NCBI GenBank assembly: GCA_015179125.1
Contig: WHVA01000455.1
Coordinates: 1-64,000, forward strand
Source of the DNA: Gautieria morchelliformis
Taxonomy: Eukaryota; Basidiomycota; Agaricomycetes; Gomphales; Gomphaceae
Reading direction: 5' to 3'
DNA length: 64,000 nt
Shown: one piece after another, positions 33,197 to 45,505 of the stretch
How positions within the stretch are numbered: the stretch's first letter is position 1
Layout of the letters: every line of letters begins with the position of its first letter
Translations under genes and position numbers: made by a program
Notes under the pieces: model-generated
What the model was told of the DNA's origin: nothing
The model's input: only the letters and a program-made list of their open reading frames with translations
Database searches by the model: none

Positions 33197-34087
33197 GAAC
33201 CGCTATTCGCTGCTCGCACATTTCGCCAACAGGCACGCCATCAAATACGATCAATACCATTTACCCGGCGCGATGGTTCATCACTAACCCCATCATCTTC
33301 TTAATCCAACCCCTTTGGGTGTTCATATGGCCAAAGTGTGTTCGCGGGACGTCCCTTCCGTAGGTCTTGCAGGATCAACCCAGTAGAAGAAGAGTCTGTG
33401 CAGGGTAGCATGTATGCGGGTCCCAAGACATGGTTTCGTACATAGGTGCCTTCGCCACCTTTACTCTCCGTCGTTTCATGTTTGCACTCTTCCCTCACTC
33501 TATTGTATGTTTATTCCATCTACTTAGTATCATGACTGCGCACCTCTATCCAACCCTGACTCACGACAGCCTCTTTCCTATTCGCTGATACCTTACGAGC
33601 ATTCGATATAAGTAGTTTACATTCGCATGTATATTCTCCAGTTCAATTATCATACGTCGTCCATCTTGTGCAAACGTGACCTCACTGTGATCATCATTTT
33701 GAGCCTTCTCCTGGAGATTTCTATCTTTGACCAGAAGAGGACTTAGGCATCACTGGTGAGTTCTCATACTTCATCTTCGTTACCTTAGCCTTTGAACTAC
33801 TTTCTGTGCTGGCGGGGAAGGGCTCCAAAGAAGCACCTTCGCCAGCGAAGGGATTGTCGCTACTTAGACAACCCTTCCATGACACCTTGTACGTTACATT
33901 GTCAAGTGCCACAGGCTATTTCGCTACGACTGTAGATAGGGCGAGCTCCACTCGTGCAGCCCTCTTATCTTGTGAACATTTATTGGTTCACCTATTTGCC
34001 GAACGGCATACTTATTCGCACAAGTCATTTGGGCATTCGCTGTGTTCACTAATACATGATATTAACGCCTAAAAACCGATCTTGACA
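33197..34087 (+). repeat. LTR-A, 5'-truncated, 5' LTR of copia-A
   Basis: It matches LTR-A from the ATTCGCTGCTCGCACATTTCGCC block to the terminal TCTTGACA at 34087. About 100-150 bp of the 5' end are missing where LTR-D begins. A copia gag ATG follows 56 bp after the LTR end, which identifies LTR-A as the copia-A LTR. Confidence 0.8.
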
Positions 34088-34143
34088 GCACTCTGGCTAT
34101 CTCGACTACACACGAACTCTTGCCTGTTATCTGATCCCTATCC

Positions 34144-37100
34144 ATGACCGACTTTGCCATCTCACAACCTTCCATAACGGTCGAGAGGTTCGACGGTACA
34201 AACTGGAGCACCTGGTCTTTTGGTATCGGTGCCAGCCTACTCTTCACCAATGCACTTGGTATTGCTGATGGCACCGAGACCATCCCAAAAAAATCATCAC
34301 CGCCAACTGATGAAGAGCTTGCGAAACTTGAGGACTTTAAGAAGCGCTCTCATCAGGGCCTGTCCATAGTTCTGTCAACCTGCCACCCCTTGGTTTACCA
34401 ATCTCTTGACCTTGCAAAATCGCTACGTGAAAACTGGGTCTCGCTCTCTGACAGGTATGGCACCACCACTGGTCTCAACACTTGGGTCAACTTCAACAAG
34501 TACATTTCAACCAAATTCACCACCGACACACCTCTCACCAAACAGATCGATGGCATGTCAGAACTATGCACCCGCAACATCGCATCTGGACTTGCCATTA
34601 GCGATTCTTTCCACACCCTCTTCATAATCCAGGCCCTTTCCACCTCATATGAAATCATCCAGCAAACCATCCTCGCTACTGTCACCGACTTCAAAAATAT
34701 CTCCTGGTCTGACATATGCACTCAGATCCTATCCACAGAGCTTCGTCAAGGTTCACAGGTCGAATAAAATGTGATAGCTGTAGGTGGCAAAAAGAAGAAA
34801 GACACCTGCAACTACTGCAAGGGAGCTGGATATTGGGAAAAAGATTGCCAACGCAAGGCTGACGGCCTCTCACGAGAAGAGGCCCAGTCCGAGGCATGAA
34901 AAGTAAAGGGAAAGAAAAAGGAGAAAAAGGATACGGGGACGGCACCCTCAGTGAGTGCCGTTATATCAGACAACCCTGACTCAGTTGCTCAGGCCGCACC
35001 TGTATCTATCACGGTGACCCCAAATGACACTGTTTGCTTCTTCATTGCGTGTGAACACAAGTGGATGTTGGACTCAGGCTGCACTGACCACATCATGAAC
35101 AACATTTCGGATTTCTCAGAGTACCATTCACTACCCACACCCAGATGCGCATACCTCGCCGATAAAATCACCTTTGTCTCCTTCATCAGCATAGGCACGG
35201 TCACTGGATCATCAAGAGTCAACAGCCAAGAACGAAAAATTACTCTCCATGATGTGCTGCACACACCTAAGATTGGAGGAAGGTTTTTCAGTGTGAGAAA
35301 AATCAGTTTAAAAGGCTTCACAACAGCTTTTTCAGGCTCTAAAGCTATGATATCAAAGGACGGAACAGTCTTTGTGGAAGGACAGGCAAATGGTCAGCAC
35401 TACTGGCTCTCCTTGCGAACCAATGCCCCATCAGTGTCACATATCCGCGCCACCACACTCGACATCCTCCATGCTTGACTCGGACATCTTTCTTGGTCAT
35501 CTTTACGGCACATCGATGACAAAATTGAGTCAAGTACGAGGCATGCACTGGCTACATGTGAATGCTGTCTACTAGGAAAGTCTACCCATCGAAAGTTCGT
35601 TCCCTCCACTCATCGCTGCACTGAACCTTTTGCACTTGTCCATATGGACCTAGCAGGCCCCATGAATACCCACTCAGTCCAAGGTCACTATTACCACTTT
35701 ATATTAGTTGATGACTATACACATCACAAATGGATTTACTTCTTAACGGCAAAGAGTGATACCTTTGCACAGTTCAAGAATTTCCATGCGTTAGTCAGAA
35801 ACCATTATAACGGATCACTCAGAGCTATACGCACTGATCGCGTGGGGGAGTTCCTATCACAGGAATTTACTCAGTACCTGGAAAAACAAGGTATGCACCA
35901 TAGTCTCACTGCGCCGAACACACCTCAGCAGAATGGAGTTGCCGAATGGGCAAACCAAACAATAGCTGAGGTGGCCCAACCAATGTTGTACAGTGCAGGC
36001 ATATCGCAAGGGTTCTGGGAATTCGCAGTGGGTGCTGCGGTACATGTTTGAAACTGAACCCCATCTCCCGTTACCTCAAATATCTCCCCATATGAATTTT
36101 TGACAGGATGCAAACCCGACCTCTCCTATCTCCGTGTTTTTGGATGTCTCACGTATACCCACATAATGACAAATTGAACAAAATATGATCCTACCTCACA
36201 GAAGCTCATGTTTGTAGGGTATGACAATTCCACTAAGGGGTATAAGTTGTGGAATCCATCGTCCAAACAGACTGTCATATCTACTGACATCATTTTTGAG
36301 GAAACAGTTTTTCCTCTCAAATCTACCTAAAGCTCCCACTCAACTCTCCTACGCCCGCTCCACCTCTTCTCTCACAACCATCATTGCCATCCGTGCAAAT
36401 TGATCTAGCTCTACCAGAGACCGATGACGAAGATGAGTACCCTTTACCACCAGCGCCACCTGGTACGGCTGACCAGCCTCCCATGGCCCTGTCAGCATCG
36501 CCACTACCCAACATTCCCGATGCAGCGAGTGCTCCACCGCAAATTGAACCAGGTGCAGCTCCTGATGAGATTCCCGCACCACCTGGACCTCCTGAACCCC
36601 TCCTCCGCTGATCCCAATGCATCCAACAGTGCATCATAGCCCCACAACTGGACAATGTCAGCCCAGATGCGTACCACAGCCACAGAGCTGGTCCATCCAC
36701 TCTGCATGACTCGTCATCAGCTTCCGCGACATGGGATAACTTGATAGTCTCGCACCTGGCTTCAGCACCAACAACACCTACCAGTGATCCAAACACGTAC
36801 AAGTATGCGATCTCATGCTTGGATGTGGAGAGAAATGGCGCCCTGCCATGCAAGAGGATATCAAGTGCCTTCTTGAAAATGGCACTTGGGAATTGTGTGA
36901 CCTCCCACAAGGTTGCAAGGCAATTAAGTGTAAGTGGGTATACTTGACAAGGCGTGATACTGCTGGTCATGTCACCCGTCACTGCGCACATCTCGTCACC
37001 AAGGGTTTTTCACAGACCGCTGGCATCAATTTTGAAGAAACCTTCGCACCCGTCGCAAGACTTGACTCCTTGAGGTTGCTGCTCGCGCTTGCAGCCCGGC

Positions 37101-38520
37101 TGGATTGGGACATCCACCATGTTGATATCAAATCAGCATATCTCAATGGAGACTTGGACGAGGAAATATATATGGATCAACTGAAGGGTTTCACGATCCA
37201 AGGCAAGGAAGACAAGGTGTGTCACCGCAAAAAGGCCATCTTGTCAAGATTGGTCTTTAGGCGTTAATATTGTGTATTAGTGAACACAGCGAATGCCCGA
37301 ATGACTTGTGCGAATAAAGATGCCGTTTGGCGAATAGGTGAACCAATAAATGTTCACAAGATAAGATGGCTGCCCGAGCGGAGCCCGCCCTATCTACAGT
37401 CATAGCGAAATAGCCCGTGGCACTTGACGATGTAACCTGCAAGGTGTCACGGACGGGTTGTCTAAGTAGCGACAATCCCTTCACCGTCAGCGCAGAAAAT
37501 AGTTTGAAGGCTAAGGTAATGAAGATGAAGTATGAGAACTCACCAGTGATGCCTAAGTCCTCTTCTGGTCAAAGATAGAAATCTCCAGGAGAAGGCTCAA
37601 AAACGATGATCACAGTGAGGTCAAGTTTGCACAAGATGGTCGACGTATGATAATTGAACTGGAGAATATACATGCGAATGTAAACTACTTATATCGAATG
37701 CTCGTAAGGTATTAGCGAATAGGAAAGAGGCCATTGTGAGTCAGGGTTGGATAGGGGTGCGCAGTCATGATACTAAGTAGATGGAATAAACATACAATAG
37801 AGTGAGGGAAGAGTGCGAACATGAAACGATGGAGAGTAAAGGTGGCGAAGGCACTTATGTCCAAAACCATGTCTTGGGACCTGCATACATGCTACCCTGC
37901 ACGGACTCTTCTTCTACTGGGTTGATCCTGCACGACCTATGGAAGAGACGTCCTGCGAACACACTTTGGCCATACGAACACCCAAAGGGGTTGGATTAAG
38001 AAGATGATGGGGTTAGTGATGAACCATCATGCCGGGTAAATGGTATCGATCATGTTTGATGGCATGCCTGCTGGCGAAATGTGCAAGCAGCGAATAGTGG
38101 TTCGGAGAATGGGGCGAACAGCGGGTAGAGTGGACGTAGAGGGGGAGTGGTCGGAGGGTGCGGCGAACTCTGGCGAAGATGCTAGGGAGTGACAAGGGGG
38201 AACATAGAGACAGTGGGGTAAGAGAAATAGACAGGTCATGACTCATCTACGGCTTAAAGCAGGCAGGTCGGCAATGGCATATCCACCTGAACGACATACT
38301 GGAGGGACTCAGTTTTCAGAAACTAATTTCTGGAATGCTTCAATATTTATCAAACATCACGACGGGGGGCACCTGATTATAGCACTGGTCTATGTTGACA
38401 ACACCGCTCTTTTTGGTATTCTGCCAGCAATCCAGGACTTCAAATGCGCAATTGCCACGCACTATAAGGTAACTGATCTAGGGGAGATCAGTCAGTTCCT
38501 CGGTCTACACGTCACTCGTA
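34144..38520 (+). pseudogene. Copia-A polyprotein, degenerate and interrupted
   Basis: The gag (34144-34767) starts MTDFAISQPS and contains VERFDGTNWSTW. A knuckle C-x2-C follows near 34810. The protease has WMLDSGCTDHI at about 35060. The integrase has DLAGPM, a TDR-type second Asp block and NGVAEW. The RT spans 36815-37241 with FAPVARLDSLRLLLALAA and DIKSAYLNGDL, then continues at 38249-38520 after a solo LTR. In the second RT part the active site reads YVDN instead of YVDD. Stops occur at about 34765, 34898, 35476, 36049, 36170 and 36328. The reading stops at HVTR (38520), where copia-B sequence is inserted. RNase H is therefore missing from this copy. Confidence 0.85.
37242..38243 (-). 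repeat. Solo LTR-A inserted in the copia-A reverse transcriptase
   Basis: It runs TGTCAAGATT...GGTCATGACT, 1002 bp, minus orientation, with CATCT on both sides (37237-37241 and 38244-38248). The last base is T where A is expected. Removing the LTR and one CATCT rejoins the RT between the KAI and GLK-type residues. There is an internal deletion relative to other LTR-A copies at about 37482. Confidence 0.9.
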
Positions 38521-39004
38521 TGTTAGCAACTAGGGGCTATGGCAGGGAAGGTTCGGTAGAGTTCTTAGAAAGTTAGAATCAAATACACTCTCTCAGTGAA
38601 TTTATTGTCACTGATGTATTAATACAATACCTAGAATCAAATACACTACATGATTTTCAGTCAACATGCTATGTAAATATGAAAGATACTACTCGCCTCT
38701 CTCAGTGAATTTATTGTCACTGAGAGAGGAGCACTATCCTGTCTCAGAAGGCATATACGTGCACCCGGCCCTTTAGCGCCCAAGGGCTCGCGCGTCAAAG
38801 TCATTTAAAACTCCGCTGGGTGCAGCCGGAAAATAGAAATAACAGAATGGAATGGAGAGATAGGGAGTGACTAGAAAATTTCGAAAATAAGCAGAGAAGT
38901 GGATGCATGGTACAAGAACAGTATGAGAAAATATTGAAACACCACACAATAAATTGAATATATTATGCTTGATTTTGGTGCAGGAGCATAAATGCACCCA
39001 ACCC
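38521..39004 (-). repeat. LTR-B, 3' LTR of copia-B
   Basis: It runs TGTTAGCAAC at 38521 to GCACCCAAC at about 39004 and is the reverse complement of the solo copy at 24368-24856 with few changes. A purine-rich tract, AAGCTTGAGGGGGCGG on the minus strand, abuts its 5' end, as expected for a polypurine tract. It is inserted directly after the copia-A RT motif HVTR. Confidence 0.85.
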
Positions 39005-39016
39005 GCCCCCTCAAGC

Positions 39017-39606
39017 TTAATATATTCCGATTTTCTCATTGAGGATTCTCACTCTAGGACTAGGAAGTCCTTTAGTGAGAAGATCGGCTAGCATGTGTTC
39101 CGTTGGTAGGTACACAAGCTTAATTTCTTCATCTTCGACTATATCTCGGATGAAATATAATCTAATGTCGAAATGCTTGGTCCTCGTGTGTTGTTGAGTG
39201 CCATAGACGATGGCAATGGCTGATTGATTGTCTGAATAAAGTTTGATGGGACAATTCAGCGGTTGGAATACTTCAGAAATAAAGTGGCGCATCCATAAGG
39301 CTTCTTTACTCGCATGAGTCAGGGCAACGAATTCGGCTTCAGTTGATGATAGGGCTACAATGGATTGTTTTTGACAACTCCATGATACTGTCCCTCCATC
39401 AATCTGAAAAATATAAGCCGAGTATGAGTGCCTGTGCTCTTGAGAAGCCCAATCCGCATCTGAATACCCAATGAGGCCGTCTCGATTCTTCCCAAGTGTC
39501 AATTTGTAGTCCATCATGCCTTTTAGATATTTAAAGACACGTTTGACTGCATGCCAATGTGTTGGACCTGGGTTTTCGAGGAATTGAGAAAGTAATGACA
39601 CTGCGA
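39017..39606 (-). pseudogene. Copia-B RNase H, C-terminal end of polyprotein
   Basis: An open frame ends ILNEKIGIY just before the polypurine tract. It carries YSDADWAS, STEAEFVALTHASKEA, YSDNQSAIAI and LPTEHMLADLLTKGLP, the acidic residues and order of Ty1/copia RNase H. It also holds the FAVSLLSQFLENPG..HWHAVKRVFKYLKG connector. The reading breaks near 39606, where Helitron-like sequence begins on the opposite strand, so RT and upstream domains are gone. No stops are present in the remaining part. Confidence 0.85.
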
Positions 39607-39609
39607 ATG

Positions 39610-40905
39610 AGAGACTCCTCTGATTCATCAGTTGATGAAATTGCTGAGTTTTGGGATGTGTGTTATTTGTCAGCAGGAGAAGCTGCATGGAGAATTTTGG
39701 GATTTTACATAACAAGCAAAGAACCTGCTGTTACAGCTCTTCCCATACACACCCCCGATTCAACATGTTATCATCAATACGATCAATCCTCAGAACCTTC
39801 CAGCTCCATGTCCAAGCTCAACCATTATTTCTCACGTCCCTATGGCTCTTTTCGTGATGACAACAATCTTGAACAAAGTTTTGCCAACCTCACTTACGCT
39901 GACTACTATCGCCTTTTTCATCTTCAAAAATTCAACTGGGATAATCAAAACAACTCCCGGTACTACATGGAAAAACCCAACGTCCTCGGCCAACCTATGA
40001 TGCATGTCATTCTTTGTAAACCAAAAAAGCCCCATATCACAAGACTACAACCCATCCGGCCATCTGAAGGAGAACATTTCTATATCTGCTCCCTTTTATT
40101 ACACCTCCCAGCTACATCCTTTGACGACTTGCGTACCATCCAGGGCCACTTACTGCCTACATTTCAAGAATCAGCTCCAAATCACGGTTTATTTGCTGAT
40201 CAATCAGAAGGAGACTCATGCATCTCTGAGGCCATTCAAACTCTGAACACTCCGCGGCAAATGCACCAATTATTTGTCCATCTCCTTACCAATGACTGTT
40301 TCCCTCTACCAATTAACACATGGCACTCATTCGGACATGAATTATCACAAGACTTCCTCCACCAACAAGGTGGTAATGTTGACTTAGCACAGACAGCTGC
40401 TCTGACGGAAATATCAAAAAACTTGGATGAACATGGACGTCAATTGTTGGACTTTGGATTACCTGAACCACATCTACGTGGAACAGAAATTGAACATGAG
40501 TTATGGCAATGGTCAGCAAACATCCCTTTTCTGCATCATCGTAGTCAAATATGTCGCACATCTTTCACGGATGAACAAGAAGCAATCTTTTCTGAAATTG
40601 AACAAGCAGCTAACTCTAAATCTCCACTGCGATTATTTGTTGATGGACCAGCTGGCCATGGCAAAACATTTCTTACAAACACCATCTGCGACTCACGTCG
40701 TCACCTACATGAGATCGTTCTGCCCACTACAACTTCTGCATTTGCTGCACAAGTTTACCCTGGAGGCAGAACCACGCACGCTGCTTTTAGAGTATACAAT
40801 TTTGATTCCATTACATTGCTTTGAGGACTTACACATTTCATTGCAGGTATCTGTCAATGATACATCTGAGTTCTTACTATCGCCTATTGACCCTGATGAC
40901 CCAGG
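39610..40905 (+). pseudogene. Helitron helicase fragment (PIF1-like)
   Basis: The frame contains the Helitron segment ARYLSAGEAAWRI-like (read as CYLSAGEAAWRILGF) and EHFYICSLLLHLPATSFDDL. It has a Walker A box in FVDGPAGHGKTFL and a TTSAFAA motif, ending near HAAFR. A 55-bp intron (40790-40844, GTATAC..TTGCAG) fits the coding frame, after which [19 protein letters not shown] continues the helicase. Both ends are cut. The left end joins copia-B and the right end joins gypsy-3 at about 40906. The Rep endonuclease and the rest of the helicase are missing. Confidence 0.8.
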
Positions 40906-40907
40906 AT

Positions 40908-43900
40908 TCGGGAATCGGGAGCGGAACAAGTTCTCCGACGGGCGGACGTCGTTGCGCTTTGGTTCGGAGACAAAGGTCACACGTCTTCACGTACTGTCCG
41001 ATGTAGCGGGACATCTGAGGCCACCAGTAATTCTGAGCCACTAACTCCAGCGTCTTCCACCTGCCAGCATGCCCAGCGACCCGTGTGTCATGGTGCTGGG
41101 ACACGATGCGACGGCGGAGGTCCGCCCCACCCGGAACATAGACCTTGCCTCTGAAGTGGAGCAGTCCATCACGTTCCGACCATTCCGCTGCCCGTACAGA
41201 CTGTGAGTGCCCTTTCCGGAGTTCCTCCACTGCCTTCACCACCGACTCCTCCTTCTCTCCATTCCGGTACTGCCTCCGGATATCCCGGAGCATTTCCGCT
41301 TCCGCCCCAACTGCAGTTACTCCTTCTAGGGCACGGATTGCAAAGAGACTTGGGCGGAGCAGTGTCATATCCGCGTTGTCTCCACTTCCGCTTCCGTGAT
41401 CCGCGCGGCGGGATAGGGCATCGGGCTTGCCCATGGTGCGGCCGGGGCGGTGGTGGAGCATGAAGTCAAACCGGGACAGGTGTAGGGACCACCGTGCTTG
41501 TCGTCGGTTCAGCTTCTTAGACGTGCGGAAATACTCGAGGTTCTTGTGGTCTGTCCAGATCTCAAAAGGGCATAGAGCACCCTCGAGGAAGTGTCGCCAC
41601 TCCTCCAGCGCTCGGATGATTGCCAGCATCTCCTTGTCATGGATCTCATAGTTCCGCTCGACCGGACTAAGGCTCTTAGAGAAGAAGGCAATCGGATGCC
41701 ACCCCCCATCATCTTCCGATGACTGCTGTGACAAGACCGCTCCGGTAGCTGCGTCGGAAGAATCCGCCTCGACTCGATAAGGGCGAGAGTCGTCGGGAAA
41801 GATCAGGACCGGAGCGGAAGTGATCAGCTCCTTGAGTTTGTCAAAGGAAGTCTGTTCCGGCTCTCCCCACCGCCATCCAACCTCCTTCTTGGTGAGGTCG
41901 AAGAGGGCACGGGCGTGGCAGGAGAAGTCCTTGATGAACCGCCGGTAGAAATTGACAAACCCAATGAAGGACTGGACCTCCTTCTTGTTTCGCGGCACGG
42001 GCCAATCCGATACACCGGAAACTTTGACTGGGTCCATTTCCACCTTCCCTTCCGACACAATCACCCCAAGATACTCTATCCGCGTCCGCTCAAATTCGCA
42101 CTTTTCCGGCTTGAGACACAGGTTGTACTCCCGGAGCCGTTCCAGCACTCTCCGCACGACTTCCCGATGTTCGGACATTGTTTTCGTGAAAATGAGGATG
42201 TCATCAGGTAGACGCAGACAACCCCTTCTGCTATCATGTCACGGAAAATGTCATTCATCATCGTCTGGAATGTGGCGGGACTGTTGGTGAGGCCAAAGAA
42301 CATGACCTGTGGCTCAAAGAGTCCTCGATTGGTGCGGAATGCGGCCTTCCACTCGTCTCCCTCTCGGATCCGGACATTGTTGAAGCCCCAGCGGACATCC
42401 AGCTTAGTGAAGTACCTCGCCCCGCGGAGTTGTGTGATCAGTTCGGAAATGAGTGGAATGGGGTACCGGTTCTTGATCGTGATCGCATTCAAGGCCCGGT
42501 AGTCCTGCACAAGTCTGAGCGAGCCATCCTTCTTCTTGATGAAGAACACCGGAGATGCCATGGGTGACTTGGAGGGGCGGATCCTCCCTGTACGGAGGTT
42601 TTCCGCAAGGAATGCATCGAGCTCTACCTGCTCCTTGGGTGACAGCGGGTAGACCTTGCAGTTGGTGGGCTTTGACCCAGGCTCCAACTCGATGGCGTGG
42701 TCCCACAGCTTCCGTGGAGGCAGGGTATCAAACGACTCCTTGGAAAAGACGTCCTCAAACTCCCGCAGGTACTCCGGATTTCCGCCTCCACTCTATCATA
42801 CCTCTTAGAGGCTTCAGCAAGGCGTTGCGAAATATTTCCGGTGGCGCGGATGTGTTCCGCCTCTGGCGGAAGGTTTACGTACAGCAAGCGCTCCCCTTCC
42901 GTCAGAGTGTCTTCCAGGCCGAGTCGGATGGCGTCGGAATCGGAATGGTGGAAGGGGGATCCGGGTCAAATTCCGCTTCCGAGTCTTCTTCTGCAAGCAG
43001 TGGATGGGGGCCGAACGACATGTCTGTATGAGCCGTTCGGTCTTCCGCTGCTCCTGGCGCTCCTTCCGCACTTCCACCGGCACATGTGACACTTGGCTGG
43101 ACACGACTCATCAGTACCTTCCGAGTCTGCCAATTGATCTCCGGGTTGTGCTCTTGAAGCCAGGTAAACCCGAGGATGATGTCTTGCTTCCCCAGGCTGG
43201 TGACAGCGAAGGAAGTGCGTTCCGAGTGTCCATCGTAGCGGAGAATTGTGTCCACTATCTCCGTGATGGACCCTGCCTCATTGGGGCTTCCATCCACATT
43301 GAACACCGGGATTGCACGTTGCAACTTCCGCGTGGTCAGTCGGTTCCGTTCCACATAGTCCCGGTCCATAAACTGACCAGTGGCCCCGCAATCGACAAGG
43401 GCGGGTCCGGATTTGACTTCCGCCGTATCTGTCGTCTGGATCTCTACCTTAATGACTAGTGACTTGGGGCCAGGGGTGGCAGCAACAACATAGCGCTTCG
43501 GAAGGCGTCTCTCCCAAGGGCGGATGCGGGATGGACGGGGTGTCAGATTTGGTTTTTGTGTGACTTTATCCGGTGGGTCTGTACGAAGTGAGGGGAGTGG
43601 GGGTTTTCATTCTCTACTTCAAGACGGGCAAACCGGTTATGTACAGGCAGCAGGGGCACACATCTCACCCGCTGCGTGTCGCAAAATCCGACGCATCTTC
43701 CGCTTCCGGTAGACCATGTTCCGCATTTTCGGAAAGTTCTTCCGCAGTGGGCACTCCGTTTATGTCTGCAAGTGCGAGGAACTCTGGAAGGATCTCGAGT
43801 TTCTCCTCTGTGGTCATAAGCCGGATATCAAAGGCTTGGGGGCACTCGCGAGCATAGTGGCCTGGTTGTCGGCAGCGGAAGCAGGTGATAGTTCCGTGGC

Positions 43901-45025
43901 CTTTTCCGCGCATGCGGTCAACATCCATCGGGGCAGGGCCACTCTTCGAGGGAGGAGGGCTATGGTTCCTAATAGGAGCAGGCGGAGCAAGCATCGGAAA
44001 TAATTTCCGTGTGGGAATGAATGCGCTTCCGGGTTTTGGCACAGGTGGAGTAGGACGAGCGGAACTGCGTGTCGTGTTCCGACTCGTCTCCACGAAGGCC
44101 TCATTTGCGTCCCGGTTCCGAGAAACCTTCTGCGCGGCTTGGTACCACCCTTCCGGGTCATCAAAATCCGGAGTCCATCCCCAAGCAGCGCAACTTGGTT
44201 CTGGAGCGTCGGATCAAGTCCTCGTCGGAATTTGATGACGATCGTCTTGTCGTCGTCATATTCCGCAAGGTCGATGAGCTCCTGGAAGCGATCGATGTAG
44301 TCATCGACCGGATCTTTGGCCTGGTACCAGCTCGTCCCCTCGAGCTTTGTAAGGGCTGTGAGCTGCTCGTTTTTCGGGCAGAACTGGTTGGAAAATGTTT
44401 TCTCGAACGCGTCCCAGTCCCGGAAGTAGTTCCCCTTGCCCTTTGCTTCATGTCGGATCACCTTGTTTGCAAAACGGGCTGCGCGGTCCGATTTGAAAAA
44501 GGACAATGTCCAGTGAATCCGAGCCTGGTCGTTCGGAAAGAGGTCTCCGACAATTGCGAAGTAGATGCTGCATGTGTTGAAGAATGCGCGTCCCTTCTCC
44601 CGATCTCCGTCAAAGTCCGCCGGAGTTGCGGGTTTGACCTTTGCTAACTTCGCGGACATCCTCTTTTCCGCTAGTTCCGCTTTTCCGAAATCCGGATCAT
44701 CCAGCATTTCATTTCCACCACCTTGTGGAATATCTAACTTAGCCAAAATCGCTTGTAAGGCTGTTTCAATCGCGTCGGTCTTCATCCGGTTCCGCGTCAA
44801 TTCCTCCTCCATATTCCGAAGACGATCGTCCGGATCCATGTTGGAAGGAGAAATATGGGACGGGATTTCCGGGGTTGGGAGCTCGACGTAAGAAGAGGGG
44901 CTGTCGTACGCTGTATGTGCGGAAGGGTTGCGATCTCCGAGTCGCTGTCTCCGATTCCGAACGCACCTATGGCGAATGCAACGTGCAGTACGACCGCCGG
45001 TCCTCTAGGGGAGAGACTTTTCTGC
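40908..45025 (-). pseudogene. Gypsy-3 copy 1: gag and pol up to the integrase, truncated
   Basis: Gag starts at the ATG at 44837-44839 (MDPDDRLRNMEEELTRN). A one-base loss near 44178 shifts its frame, and the knuckle C-x2-C-x4-H-x4-C lies at about 43870. The protease has DCGATG near 43395. The RT/RNase H frames follow (42687-42076, then 42178 down). The RT active site is broken by a one-base loss exactly at YLDD (about 42210). The frame to 40908 runs through RNase H and the integrase zinc region (H..H..CDLC) and stops at LPIPES, where Helitron sequence begins. The integrase core, chromodomain and 3' LTR are absent. It is nearly identical to 48560-52690 in the opposite orientation. Confidence 0.9.
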
Positions 45026-45505
45026 TGTAAGGGCAACCCTGGCTAGTCGTGGAGATCACACTACCACACAACTGACAAGGGGAAATCCAAAGTATGTATA
45101 AATGAACAGAGCATACAAGAGAGGGGGTTCTCACCTGACAAGGGGAAATCCAAAGAGAAAAGTCTAAGGACCCCCAATGTCAGCGAGCCCGTATTATACT
45201 ACGCTGCGCAGCCAGGGACAACACTTGGCACCCGCCATCAACCCTGCATTCCCCTGACCCTTGATCGACACTTGATGCCACCTATTATGCGAGTCGCTTG
45301 ATTTCCGACACTGTTCCGGGGCGGAAGTCGGAAATTGGAGTGGAACTGGCAAGGCGAACGGAACTGGTGGAAGTTCTCCCAGAAGCGGAATTGTTCCCGA
45401 AAGCGGATGCGGAGATGGAATCGGAACCGGAAGCGGAGTCGGAAATGGAGTCGGAACTGGGTGTGGTGTCGGAACTGGAAATGGAAAACAGGGTGTCCCC
45501 TGACA
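45026..45505 (-). repeat. LTR-C, 5' LTR of gypsy-3 copy 1
   Basis: It runs TGTAAGGGCA at 45026 to CCCCTGACA at 45505 on the plus strand. It carries the insertion ACACCACACCCAG (in LTR orientation), also seen in the LTR at 48092 but not in those at 53834 and 54674. The right flank is gypsy-4 coding sequence. Confidence 0.9.

Noticed and set aside
33721-33912. A 61-73-codon minus-strand frame kept in several LTR-A copies (also near 15000, 16100, 26100 and 47650)
   Set aside because: It begins with GTG rather than ATG in the copies, has no recognisable motif, and two LTR-A copies (about 8200 and 37480) have lost it. Shared ancestry of the LTRs is enough to explain it.
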